From assembly GCF_000765905.2 (NCBI RefSeq), contig NZ_JRPL02000007.1, positions 48,583 to 112,582 of the forward strand: a stretch of DNA of 64,000 bases. The letters run 5' to 3'. Below the pieces are notes generated by a model. It was given only the letters and a program-made list of their open reading frames with translations. It ran no database searches and had not been told where the DNA came from. Positions within the stretch are counted from its first letter, which is position 1; each line of letters starts with the position of its first letter. Positions 39,381 to 48,727 of this stretch are shown here, in pieces. The stretch is from Helicobacter trogontum (GTDB lineage: Bacteria; Campylobacterota; Campylobacteria; Campylobacterales; Helicobacteraceae). Both the position numbers and the translations under genes were made by a program.

Positions 39381-42300
39381 ATGCAATCTGCTAATAGTAA
39401 AGAGATAATTGAGGCAAGTTTATCGTTAGCAAAGACATTACAACGTGCAATTAATAGTGATTTGAGCTATAAAGAAAAGAAATTCCGTAAGAAAATGATG
39501 AAAATGCTTGAGAATCCAAGCAGTAAAGTTATGCTTATTGAATTGCTTGATAGAAGTTTTCGCTCAAAGAATAACGAAATGGCACATGAACTTATCTCAC
39601 ATACTTTACAGAAATATGGGATTGCTGATTTTTTTTCAACTTTTGAAAAGGTGTTGTTGCAGCTGTTTTTAGGTATTGGTAAAAGTGTGCCATGCGTGAG
39701 TGTCCCCTTTTTCATAAAGAATTTAAAAAAAGATACAAAGGCAATGGTATTAGATGAATCACCTATTGCCCTAAAAAAACATGCTGATAAGAGGCAAAGT
39801 GAAGGGATTGGCTTGAATGTGAATTTGATTGGTGAAGAGGTATTGGGGAATCTCGAATCAAATTATCGTTTGCAAAAGTATGAGGATGCTCTTAACTCAA
39901 ACTACATTAATTATATCTCTATCAAAATTACAACTATTTTTTCTCAGATTAATATCCTTGACTTTGAATATTCAAAGCGTGAGATAGTAGCACGGCTTGA
40001 TAAGCTGTATGGCATCGCAGAGGAGAAGCAAAAAGCAGGTATTTCAAAGTTTATTAATCTTGATATGGAGGAATTTAAAGATTTAGAGCTCACAGTGGCA
40101 GCTTTTATGGAATCTCTTGCAAAGTTTGATATTAAGGCAGGTATTGTATTACAAGCATACTTACCAGATTCTTATAATTACCTAAAAACATTGGTAGCAT
40201 TTTCTAAAGAACGTGTGCAAGGAGGTAAGCCGCCAATTAAGATTCGCATCGTAAAAGGTGCAAACATGGAAGCTGAAGAAACTATTGCAAGTGTGAAAGG
40301 ATGGGAGCTACCCACTTTTAGACGCAAAGTAGATACAGATTCTAATTACAATAAGATGCTTGATTATATATTACAAGATTCCAACTTTAAATACATTGAT
40401 ATAGGTATTGCATCGCACAATATTTTTCAAATTGCTTATGCTATGACAAAAATCAATATGGCAGGAGCACAAGATAGTTTTACATTTGAAATGCTTGAAG
40501 GTATGAATTTAAAAGCGAGTTTTGAGGTGGCATCACGCAATAAGCTTATTTTATATGCACCAGTGTGTAGTGATGCACATTTTAATAATGCTATTGCATA
40601 TCTTGTAAGGCGACTTGATGAGAATACAGGGAAAGATAACTTTATGCGTTATGCTTTTGACTTAGAGATCGATTCTGCGGCATGGAAACAACAAGAGCAG
40701 ATCTTTTTGCAATCTTTAGAGGGTATGCAAAGTGTGCAAGATACGAGCTATCGACAGCAAAACAGGCTACAAGCTCCATTTACGCAAAAAGCTGGGCTTG
40801 ATACATTCTTTAATGAGCCTGATACTGATTTTATATTAAAGCCAAATAGAGAGTGGGCAGAAGCAATTAAAACAAAGTGGCTCAATGCAGAAACTTTTGA
40901 GGTCATGCCTATTATAGGTGAGCAAATGCCTAAAGAAAATAAGCGGGAGATTCAACAAAAAGGCGGAGATAAGGTTATTGCCAATGTATATCTTGCAAGT
41001 AGGGATAGTTTAAGATCTGCTTTGGATTATGTAAAGCACCCACAAAATACTTTAAGCTATGAGCAACTTGGTGAGATTTTACTAAAAACTGCAGAGCTTG
41101 TGGCAGAAAGACGTAATGATTTAATCGGTATTTCAGCATTGGAGGTAGGTAAGACATTTGCTGAAACTGATGCTGAGGTAAGTGAGGCGATTGACTTTCT
41201 TAGATTTTATCCACATAGTATGCGTAAGTTACTAGAAACGCATAAAGATTGCGTGTTAAAACCAAAGGGCATTGGTGTTGTGATTACGCCATGGAATTTT
41301 CCAGTTGCAATCTCTGTTGGTGGTATTGCAGCAAGTCTTGCTAGTGGAAATAGGGTGATTTATAAACCTTCTAATATATCTGCTGTTACAGGTAGTATGC
41401 TGACACAATGCTTTTATGATGCTGGATTGCCTAAAGACTATCTTGTATTTTTACCTGCAAGCGGTAAAGACATAAATGAGTTCCTATTAAAAGAAGCGGA
41501 TTTTGCGATTTTAACAGGTGGCGAAGACACTGCCTATGAGATTCTCAAAGAAAATCCAACTCTCTTGTTGAGTGCTGAAACAGGTGGTAAAAATGCAACC
41601 ATTGTAAGTAAGATGGCAGATAGAGATCAAGCGGTTAAAAATATTATCCATTCAGCTTTTTCTAATTCTGGACAAAAATGTAGTGCTACTTCACTGCTTA
41701 TATTAGAAGAAGAAGTGTATAAGGACGAGCAGTTTAAACGCACATTAATTGATGCAGCACAAAGTTTGCATGTTGGAAATCCATTTGAATTCAAAAATAA
41801 ATTAGGGTATCTAAGTAGCACAATTGATGAAAAGGTAAAGCAGGGCTTAGAACTAGAGGAAGGTGAGGAGTGGGTACTAGCTCCAAGTTTTGAAGACAAT
41901 AATCCTTATGCCATGAGACCATGTATTAAATATGGTGTAAAAGAAGGGAGTTATTCACACAAAAATGAATTTTTTACGCCTATCTTATCAGTAATGTGTG
42001 CAAAAAATTTAGAACATGCTATTAATATTGCAAACTCCACGGGATATGGTTTAACAAGTGGTTTTGAATCTCTTGATGAAAGGGAATGGGATTATTATCT
42101 AAAACATATTGAAGCAGGAAATTTATATATCAATAAATCCACAACAGGAGCAATTGTCTTGCGTCAGCCTTTTGGTGGAATTAAAAAATCTGCGGTTGGA
42201 TTTGGACGAAAAGCTGGAAGCTACAATTATGTGGCACAATTTTTAGATATTTGCCCTAGTGAAGCACATAAGGTAAGTGACTTGAATGTAGGACACACTT

Positions 42301-42920
42301 TTATTGATAGCATACAATATCTTATCAATACAACGCAAGATGAAGGTAGAAAAAATGAATTGAAGGAATTTCTACAAGCTGCAAAAAGTTATGCCTATTT
42401 TCATGAAAACGAGTTCTTACAAAAAAGAGATTTTGTGCATATAAGAGGCGAGGATAACCTCTTCTATTATATTCCGGTGAAATCTATCATTTATCGTGCT
42501 AGAAAAGAAGACTCTCTAAGTGATATTTTAAGCATTGTTGCTAGTGCACAGATGATTAATGCACAGCTTACTATTAGCCTTAAGGCTACAGAAGTAAGCG
42601 AGTCTTTAGGTTTTGTATTAGAGCAAATAAAGCCATTATGTCTAAAAAATATTACTATTGAATATCAGAGCTTAGAGCAATTTGTTGAGAGTGCAGGGCA
42701 GTATGAGTTAATCCGCTATCTTGCTGTGCCAGATAGCGAGAATCTTGTATATAAAGAGCTAATAGGGCAGGGCAGAGCGAAAGGAAAGCTAATAGCATAT
42801 CACAAACCCTATATAAATGGATATTTTGAGCTCTTATTCTATCACACAGAGCGTGCCGCAAGTATTGCATTTCATAGGTATGGGAATCTTGGTAGACGGG
42901 CGTTAAGCAATATTAAGTAA
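39381..42920 (+). CDS. putA: Bifunctional proline dehydrogenase / P5C dehydrogenase PutA
   Basis: 1179 residues from ATG 39381 (AAAAGGAGAATATT upstream). The FAD-dependent proline dehydrogenase barrel spans about 90-450 (RIVKGANMEAEE, and RRLDENTGKDNF binding proline). The aldehyde dehydrogenase part at about 510-985 shows VITPWNFPVAIS, LSAETGGKNA (general-base Glu) and SGQKCSATS (catalytic Cys). A third region of about 180 residues follows, as in other Helicobacter PutA. It oxidises proline to glutamate, a respiratory fuel in the gut. No DNA-binding ribbon-helix-helix domain is seen, so it is not an autoregulator. A proline permease gene is not adjacent. Confidence 0.96.
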   Translation: MQSANSKEIIEASLSLAKTLQRAINSDLSYKEKKFRKKMMKMLENPSSKVMLIELLDRSFRSKNNEMAHELISHTLQKYGIADFFSTFEKVLLQLFLGIGKSVPCVSVPFFIKNLKKDTKAMVLDESPIALKKHADKRQSEGIGLNVNLIGEEVLGNLESNYRLQKYEDALNSNYINYISIKITTIFSQINILDFEYSKREIVARLDKLYGIAEEKQKAGISKFINLDMEEFKDLELTVAAFMESLAKFDIKAGIVLQAYLPDSYNYLKTLVAFSKERVQGGKPPIKIRIVKGANMEAEETIASVKGWELPTFRRKVDTDSNYNKMLDYILQDSNFKYIDIGIASHNIFQIAYAMTKINMAGAQDSFTFEMLEGMNLKASFEVASRNKLILYAPVCSDAHFNNAIAYLVRRLDENTGKDNFMRYAFDLEIDSAAWKQQEQIFLQSLEGMQSVQDTSYRQQNRLQAPFTQKAGLDTFFNEPDTDFILKPNREWAEAIKTKWLNAETFEVMPIIGEQMPKENKREIQQKGGDKVIANVYLASRDSLRSALDYVKHPQNTLSYEQLGEILLKTAELVAERRNDLIGISALEVGKTFAETDAEVSEAIDFLRFYPHSMRKLLETHKDCVLKPKGIGVVITPWNFPVAISVGGIAASLASGNRVIYKPSNISAVTGSMLTQCFYDAGLPKDYLVFLPASGKDINEFLLKEADFAILTGGEDTAYEILKENPTLLLSAETGGKNATIVSKMADRDQAVKNIIHSAFSNSGQKCSATSLLILEEEVYKDEQFKRTLIDAAQSLHVGNPFEFKNKLGYLSSTIDEKVKQGLELEEGEEWVLAPSFEDNNPYAMRPCIKYGVKEGSYSHKNEFFTPILSVMCAKNLEHAINIANSTGYGLTSGFESLDEREWDYYLKHIEAGNLYINKSTTGAIVLRQPFGGIKKSAVGFGRKAGSYNYVAQFLDICPSEAHKVSDLNVGHTFIDSIQYLINTTQDEGRKNELKEFLQAAKSYAYFHENEFLQKRDFVHIRGEDNLFYYIPVKSIIYRARKEDSLSDILSIVASAQMINAQLTISLKATEVSESLGFVLEQIKPLCLKNITIEYQSLEQFVESAGQYELIRYLAVPDSENLVYKELIGQGRAKGKLIAYHKPYINGYFELLFYHTERAASIAFHRYGNLGRRALSNIK

Positions 42921-42964
42921 AAGTGGATTTTTACAATATGAATGAGATTGAGTAAGGGAAGGAA

Positions 42965-43441
42965 ATGGAAGACAAGAAGCGACTAAAAGCTGGAGATATC
43001 GCCCCATTATTTAGCCTACCAAATGAGGATAATGTGGTGATTGCTTTAGAGGATTTACTAGATTATACAGTTATTTTGTATTTTTATCCAAAAGATAATA
43101 CAAGTGGTTGCACGACACAAGCACAGGAGTTTAGTGCTCTTAAAGAATTGTTTGAAGAACATAATGCTATTATAATAGGGGTTAGCCCAGATAAACCTTC
43201 AACACATAAAAAATTTATACAAAGCAAGGATTTAAATATTGTGCTTTTGAGTGATAGCGATAAAAGTGTAGCAACGAAATACCATGCTTATGGCAAAAAA
43301 ATGATGTATGGCAAAGAGGTGCAAGGGATTTACCGCAGTACATTTATCATTAAGAAAGGTAAAATTGTAGAATCTTTTTATAATGTTAAAGCCAAGGGAC
43401 ATGCACAAATGGTTCTTACATACCTAGAGCAAAATCCATAG
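42965..43441 (+). CDS. bcp: Thioredoxin-dependent peroxiredoxin (Bcp/PrxQ)
   Basis: 158 residues of the thioredoxin fold. FYPKDNTSGCTTQAQEF holds the peroxidatic Cys. The resolving Cys five residues on in many Bcp proteins is Gln here, so it works as a 1-Cys enzyme or with a distant partner. VSPDKPSTHKKF, YHAYGKKMMYGKEVQGIYRSTFII are typical of the family. It removes lipid and other organic peroxides. GGGAAGGAA precedes ATG 42965, 44 bases after putA; cotranscription is plausible, since proline oxidation generates oxidants. Confidence 0.93.
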   Translation: MEDKKRLKAGDIAPLFSLPNEDNVVIALEDLLDYTVILYFYPKDNTSGCTTQAQEFSALKELFEEHNAIIIGVSPDKPSTHKKFIQSKDLNIVLLSDSDKSVATKYHAYGKKMMYGKEVQGIYRSTFIIKKGKIVESFYNVKAKGHAQMVLTYLEQNP

Positions 43442-44108
43442 TTTTGTATTTTATTGGCATGGCATTAGTTGTATTCTTCTGTAATAGTTATTAACCAGTA
43501 GATGATGTAATCCTAGAAGACCATAAACTTGCAACTTTCTCTGTTATCCTAATATAATTTTGTAGCTTATATGTTGGCAATACTTTGTGTATCGTAAATA
43601 TTTTTTAGCCATCATTCATTAAAAAAATAACACTTAAAAAGAGTAATGCTTTTATTTTTTGATTAATGTTTCAGCATTTCTAGTTTTACTCATCATGCAA
43701 ACATGCTTTGAGCTTTTAATGTCTTAGACGTTTTGTCCTTTATTACTCTTTTAAACCCTAACAAATAAAAAATGCACAGATTCAAAGATAATTAAATCAT
43801 TAAAATATCTCATATATCAAGCTCTTTGGTATGACATATACTTTATAGCATATAATTGTGCAGCTGCAGCAGTAAAAGCAAGTAAAGTCTAACTAAAATA
43901 ATTAAAAAGCATCAAAAAATCTACAACATATCACGCTAAAAACCTTGCAAATATGGCTTAATTTGATTGGGATTGTGGAATGTAAACTTAAGGTTTTTAA
44001 CTATCACTTAAGTTTTATTGTTTAGAAATAATTGTGTTATTATGGCGTATTATTCTTACAATGAATCATATGTAAAACAAGTAAAATTTAAAAATTAAAG
44101 GATGTGAT
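43442..44108. other. Gene-free spacer upstream of the giant protein gene
   Basis: About 670 A/T-rich bases. AAAAGAGTAAT near 43640 is repeated inverted as ATTACTCTTTT near 43745, about 100 bases apart, which might be the ends of a small RNA or chance. No coding frame is supported. Confidence 0.4.
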
Positions 44109-47100
44109 ATGAATTGGAGTGTTACAGCAAAAGAATTGAACAATTTTTGTAATATAAATCCTAGAAGAGCACAAGAATTATTACCAGAACTTACATATAA
44201 ATTGATCAAAGCAAGTATTGAATTAAATAAATTACACATGCCTACAGGGAATAGTATTAGCAATCCTGGTTTTGATGGAATTATTGTAACTCAACAAGAA
44301 CATGAAATCATTCCATACGGAAAATTTGTATGGGAATTTAGTGTAGATAAAAATATTAACTCAAAAGCAAAGAAGGATTATAGCAAACGATTAAAAGATT
44401 CTAATTCTGAAGTGACTTTTGTGTTTGGGACTTTTAGAGTATGGGCAAATAAAGAAAAATTTTGCGGAGAATGTAAAAATAAGGGTAAGTGGAAAGAGGT
44501 AAGAGCACTAAATTCTGTTGATTACGAAGCTTGGTTGAAAGATCATCTAGTCATTGCTTTATGGTTGGCAAGAGCAATCAGCAAGCTTCCACCACAAAAT
44601 ATTAAGCTTATTTCAGCGAGATTTGAGGATTGGAGAAAACAGACACAAATAGAAACAACTAGTGACTTGGTTTTGCTTAATAGAGATGTTGAGCAAAAAG
44701 TTTTTAAGGAAAAACTTAATAGCAAAAAAGGAGTAATAAATATTGTTGCTCCAACGCAATTGGAAGGATTGATTTTTGCCTTGAGTGTTATAGAGAAAGA
44801 CTCTAGCTACATGGGTAGGTCTTTGATAATTCAATCACAGGATGTCTGGGATATGATTCTAGAAACTTATAGTGGATTGATTTTATTTTATGAAGGATTT
44901 AAACCAAATAATATTGGACACGCATCAAATAAACATCTTATAATTCGTATGTCAGACAATAGGCAAGAGGTGTTGCAAAGTGATAATATGATATATCTTG
45001 CTGAACAGGATAAAAGTTTGGCTTTGGAAAAAATGGGATTCTCTACACTTGAGGCAAATAAAATCTATAAAGATACTTATGGGTATTTAGATTTGATATC
45101 AGTACATCCAAAATTAAAACCAATTGATAACAATGTTTTGTATCAGCTGAAAGAAATATTAGATAAAGATAAAAGGATTTATTACTCTTTATTTCTTTCT
45201 GGTGCGTGGGATTCTGGATGTGATGGAGATAGAAAATTTTTAGAGGCACTTTCTAGAAAATCATATGCAGATTTGGGAGTTTATATCGACAATATAAGCA
45301 ATATAAATTTTTTAGAAATGATCAATTCTTGCCATAAGATTCTTTTAAAAAAACCTGTAATAGATTGTTTTTTAGAAACTAGTTATATATCTAATGAAGA
45401 TTTTTGGGAAAATGTAGAAAAAGTTTTTTCAGGAAATGATAAGACATCCAAAGAGGAGCAGTCAATTATTTCTAATTCATGTTTTTCGTATTCGAGTGTT
45501 TTGCGAAAGGAGTTGGCAGATACATTAATTATTCTAGCAATACAATCTTGGCAAAATAGGGTGGATGTGGTAGTAAGTAAAGCTATTGGCAAAGATAGTA
45601 TTGTAGAGGATCTCTTTTCTCTAAGAGATGTTTTACATCTGTTTGCAGAGGCTAGCCCAGAGATAGTGATTAAACGCTTTAAACTCTTGCTTAGTAGCGA
45701 TAGTGAGCGTAAGTTATTGGAGAGATTTTTTAAAAAAGATAAATACATGTTTGTGGATAACTCCCATGTTCTTTTTAATGCACTTAAAATTATTGCTTGG
45801 AATGAGTTATATTTTTCAGAAGTTGTGGAAATTCTTGTTGAAATGGCAAAAATTAAGTTTTGCACACAAGGATGTTTAGCAACCCTTCATCACTTGTTTA
45901 TTGGATGGTTTAACAATACAAGCACACCGCATAATAAAAGAATTTGTGTGTTGGAGAAACTTTATCCAGATCATAGTGAGATCATATGGAATGTGCTTTG
46001 TCGTATTTTTCCATCAGGATTTGCGATAAGCTCTGGTCTTTTTATCCCTAAATACCGTGATTGGTGCAATCAAATTGATTTTAATTCTAGAGAGCTTCCA
46101 AAGGGTTATTTTGAGTATATAGAGAGGGCATCTAAACTTGTATTGCAGTATGCCGATAGCCTTGAAAAATGTATTGATTGTATATCTACTTTGTTCTTAG
46201 GAGTTGATAATAAATGCTATCTTGGTTTTATAGATAAACTAGAAGAGTTTTTATTAAATGCTACTAAACAAAAACGATTTGAGATAAAGCAAAAAATTGC
46301 CAAACAGATCGAGAATGCTAGAAAATTTGACTGGAAAATACCTGATGAATGTTTGCGTAAAATGCAAAAGCTTGTAGAAAATATTCATTTTAATAATCCA
46401 GTTTATGAAAAGTTAGATTTTTTTCGGGAATACTATTGGGATAAAAAAGAGGCAGAAGAGGCATATGCTATGCGTCTGCAAATAATTAGGGATATGTATC
46501 ATGCAGAAAAAAATAGAGAAATTTTTATTTTAATTGGCAAGTCTAACTCTTTGGTGTGTTCAGAAATTGGGAAGATTTTATATGAAATTGATTGTTTGAA
46601 GTTTAAACCAATAATGCTTAAATGGCTTGTTTCTGATAAAGAAAATAAGAAAATATGTGCGAACAACTTCTTTTTACATAATATCGATAAATTCTTGCAA
46701 AACGAGAAAGAGCTAGAAGCATTAACAGCACAGCAGAGGGTAGAGTTGTTTAAGATTGGTGGCCTGAATGATGTAAAGCTAAGAATCTTGCAAGAACAAA
46801 AAATAGATGAGCAAAAACAATATTGGGAGCATTTTCATGTCAATAGTAGTTGTGATGTGGGAGTCTCTTTAGTTTTTGATGCTTTATTGTCTTTTGGTAT
46901 GCCAGAAAAAGCTTTGGCTTTTTTGGCTGTGCGTTTAATTATGCCTTCGAGTAGTGAAATAAAAATTAATCCAGAAACTATAGCTTGGGCAATGTTGCAA
47001 GTTGATCTAAAAAAAGTCAATAATGAACAGCACATTCTTTATAGTTATGGGGAAATAATTAAAAAGTTGCAAGTTTTAGATATAGAACCTGCCATAATGT

Positions 47101-47759
47101 CTTCTATTGAATGGAAGTTTATGCAACTAGGAAATTTTTATTGTAAATCCCTTTTTAGATATATGCTTAAAAATCCAAGAGATTTTCTTAAGCTAATATT
47201 GCCTAATAATAGTGAAGTTCAAAAACTTAGTCAAGAAGATCAAATAACTTATGGATTAAACTTGCAGCAGTTTTTAGGAAATCTTTCATTCTTAGATCCA
47301 GAGAGTGGGCAATTAATTTTTAGTATAGAAGAATTGCAAGGGTGGATAGATGAGGTATTGGTTATTTTTGATACAGAAATTAAGAGTGGCAAAGAGGAAT
47401 CTATATTTCCACAGATAACAATAGGTAGATTGCTTGAGCGGTTAATTGATGGTAGAGATGTTGCATTATTGCCAGAAGATATTTTAAAATTTATTGAAAA
47501 TAATCTTAAAGATAATTGGATTAAGAAAGGTTTTATACAAGAATTGAAATATCCATGGTTACCGAGAGTAAAGACTAAAGAAGTAGATGAGGGGGGGGGG
47601 AATGAGCGAAGGGAGGCAGAAAAAAATGAGAATTATGCAAAATTGCTTAATGATAAATTGTATAACAATCTTTCTGAGTGTTTTTCTGTAAAATCTAGAA
47701 GTTGTAAAAAAGAGGCAGAGCTTGAAGACGCAAAGAAAAAAGGCAGAATACTACTATAA
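44109..47759 (+). CDS. Solitary 1216-residue putative defence protein: nuclease-like N-terminus, P-loop-less ATPase-like middle, helical C-terminus
   Basis: I do not recognise a named family. Residues about 45-155 look like a PD-(D/E)xK nuclease-like domain: NPGFDGII (52-59), WEFSV (75-79), KAKKDYSKR (86-94), TFVFGTFRVW (103-112), WKEVRALNSVDYEAWL (128-143). Residues about 185-345 have strands spaced as in a STAND-type NTPase (GVINIVAPTQLEGLIFAL, SLIIQSQDVW, HLIIRMSDN), but where a P-loop GxxxxGKT is expected there is APTQLEG. The remaining 850 residues are helical and Lys/Glu-rich, as in repeat sensors. The set resembles unannotated large bacterial proteins in anti-phage loci as I remember them; that is inference. 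Codons 1161-1164 contain ten consecutive G. ATG 44109 follows AAAGGATGTGAT. It has no partner gene. Confidence 0.55.
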   Translation: MNWSVTAKELNNFCNINPRRAQELLPELTYKLIKASIELNKLHMPTGNSISNPGFDGIIVTQQEHEIIPYGKFVWEFSVDKNINSKAKKDYSKRLKDSNSEVTFVFGTFRVWANKEKFCGECKNKGKWKEVRALNSVDYEAWLKDHLVIALWLARAISKLPPQNIKLISARFEDWRKQTQIETTSDLVLLNRDVEQKVFKEKLNSKKGVINIVAPTQLEGLIFALSVIEKDSSYMGRSLIIQSQDVWDMILETYSGLILFYEGFKPNNIGHASNKHLIIRMSDNRQEVLQSDNMIYLAEQDKSLALEKMGFSTLEANKIYKDTYGYLDLISVHPKLKPIDNNVLYQLKEILDKDKRIYYSLFLSGAWDSGCDGDRKFLEALSRKSYADLGVYIDNISNINFLEMINSCHKILLKKPVIDCFLETSYISNEDFWENVEKVFSGNDKTSKEEQSIISNSCFSYSSVLRKELADTLIILAIQSWQNRVDVVVSKAIGKDSIVEDLFSLRDVLHLFAEASPEIVIKRFKLLLSSDSERKLLERFFKKDKYMFVDNSHVLFNALKIIAWNELYFSEVVEILVEMAKIKFCTQGCLATLHHLFIGWFNNTSTPHNKRICVLEKLYPDHSEIIWNVLCRIFPSGFAISSGLFIPKYRDWCNQIDFNSRELPKGYFEYIERASKLVLQYADSLEKCIDCISTLFLGVDNKCYLGFIDKLEEFLLNATKQKRFEIKQKIAKQIENARKFDWKIPDECLRKMQKLVENIHFNNPVYEKLDFFREYYWDKKEAEEAYAMRLQIIRDMYHAEKNREIFILIGKSNSLVCSEIGKILYEIDCLKFKPIMLKWLVSDKENKKICANNFFLHNIDKFLQNEKELEALTAQQRVELFKIGGLNDVKLRILQEQKIDEQKQYWEHFHVNSSCDVGVSLVFDALLSFGMPEKALAFLAVRLIMPSSSEIKINPETIAWAMLQVDLKKVNNEQHILYSYGEIIKKLQVLDIEPAIMSSIEWKFMQLGNFYCKSLFRYMLKNPRDFLKLILPNNSEVQKLSQEDQITYGLNLQQFLGNLSFLDPESGQLIFSIEELQGWIDEVLVIFDTEIKSGKEESIFPQITIGRLLERLIDGRDVALLPEDILKFIENNLKDNWIKKGFIQELKYPWLPRVKTKEVDEGGGNERREAEKNENYAKLLNDKLYNNLSECFSVKSRSCKKEAELEDAKKKGRILL
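47591..47600 (+). repeat. Homopolymeric G10 tract (contingency-type)
   Basis: Ten G in an otherwise low-GC gene. The present length keeps the frame (E-G-G-G-N-E) and leaves 52 more residues. Gain of one G would give GAA TGA, an immediate stop; loss of one G opens another frame of about 30 codons ending in a hydrophobic stretch. Tracts of this length slip at high rate in Campylobacter and Helicobacter. Confidence 0.85.
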
Positions 47760-48011
47760 AAAGAGAAATTAGCAAACATTTTACATGCCTTTTTTGTTAT
47801 TCTTGTCCAATAAGAGAGATTTTGTTGGTCTTAAAAATCGATATATTTTTTTTGTCTTTTTTGGGACATATTTTATAAAGCATAAAAGAAGCATACCTGT
47901 AGGTTGCACCGCCTATTATACAATACGGCAAACCTCAAAATTGAAATCTTAGATATTTGCGATCTTTATTGGATGTGGGCAAAAGCTAAAGGATTGATCA
48001 CCTTAAAGCAC
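47760..48011. other. Spacer downstream of the giant protein gene
   Basis: About 250 bases between the giant protein gene and the bulged hairpin at 48012. No gene or repeat matching the other flank was seen by eye. Confidence 0.4.
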
Positions 48012-48050
48012 AAGAAAGCAGTATAATCCTACATTATAAGCTTTCTTTTT
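48012..48050 (+). terminator. Strong terminator between the giant protein gene and aroQ
   Basis: AAGAAAGC (48012-48019) pairs with GCTTTCTT (48040-48047) and an inner TATAAT/ATTATA stem continues it around a five-base loop. It runs into TTTTT. It lies 250 bases after the giant protein gene and 30 bases before the end of the convergent aroQ. The T-run makes it work best for the plus strand. Confidence 0.7.
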
Positions 48051-48077
48051 AGGGACTCACTTTGCATTACTTGGATA

Positions 48078-48575
48078 TTAAGCTTGTTGTTGTGTTTGTT
48101 GGTTTTGTTTTAACATCTTGATTTCATTGACTACATTCATAACAGCAATGAGTGCTAGATGATAGCTTAGTGGTCCAAAGCCTGATATAATCCCTACGCT
48201 TACCGCACCAGTAACACTCACTCGACGTTCAGGTTCTCGCGCATGGATATTGCTTAAATGTGCTTCAACCACGGGTACACCAGATGCCACGATTGCATCG
48301 GCTACACAAATAGAAGTGTGAGATAAGCCACCTGGATTCATAATCACGCCATCATATTCGCCACCAACACACTCTTGCAACTTATCAATAATCTCACCTT
48401 CAAAATTACTTTGAAAAAATTCAAGTTCCAAAGATTCACCATTTGCACCCTTTTGTGTCGCAGCAAACGCACTCATGTTGTTATGGATTTGCTCTAGTGT
48501 CATAGTCCCATACAACCTTGGATCTCTGTGTCCTAACATGTTTAGATTTGGTCCTTGAATGACTAATATTTTCAT
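48078..48575 (-). CDS. aroQ: 3-dehydroquinate dehydratase, type II
   Basis: Dodecameric shikimate-pathway enzyme of 165 residues. KILVIQGPNLNMLGHRDPRLYG carries the catalytic Tyr. FFQSNFEGEIIDKLQE, VIMNPGGLSHTS and EAHLSNIHAREPERRVS (catalytic His and substrate Arg) are invariant. ATG 48575 is chosen over an in-frame start 22 codons upstream because AAGGAG lies five bases before it and the family begins there. A Gln-rich tail closes the protein. Convergent with the giant protein gene, divergent from pepD. Confidence 0.95.
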   Translation of the reverse strand: MKILVIQGPNLNMLGHRDPRLYGTMTLEQIHNNMSAFAATQKGANGESLELEFFQSNFEGEIIDKLQECVGGEYDGVIMNPGGLSHTSICVADAIVASGVPVVEAHLSNIHAREPERRVSVTGAVSVGIISGFGPLSYHLALIAVMNVVNEIKMLKQNQQTQQQA

Positions 48576-48727
48576 ACATGCTCCTTGAATAAAGTCTAGA
48601 CGCAGGATTCTATCTAAGTTTAAAGGGGCTTTATTAAACAAAAAAGAAGATTTATCAAAAATATAATTTTCAAGGTTATAATATTTTTGTTGCTTTATGA
48701 ATTAATACTGAATTTAAGGATAATACA

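Noticed and set aside
45383..45865. 160-codon minus-strand frame inside the giant protein gene
   Set aside because: Antisense shadow without start signal; the plus-strand frame is continuous.
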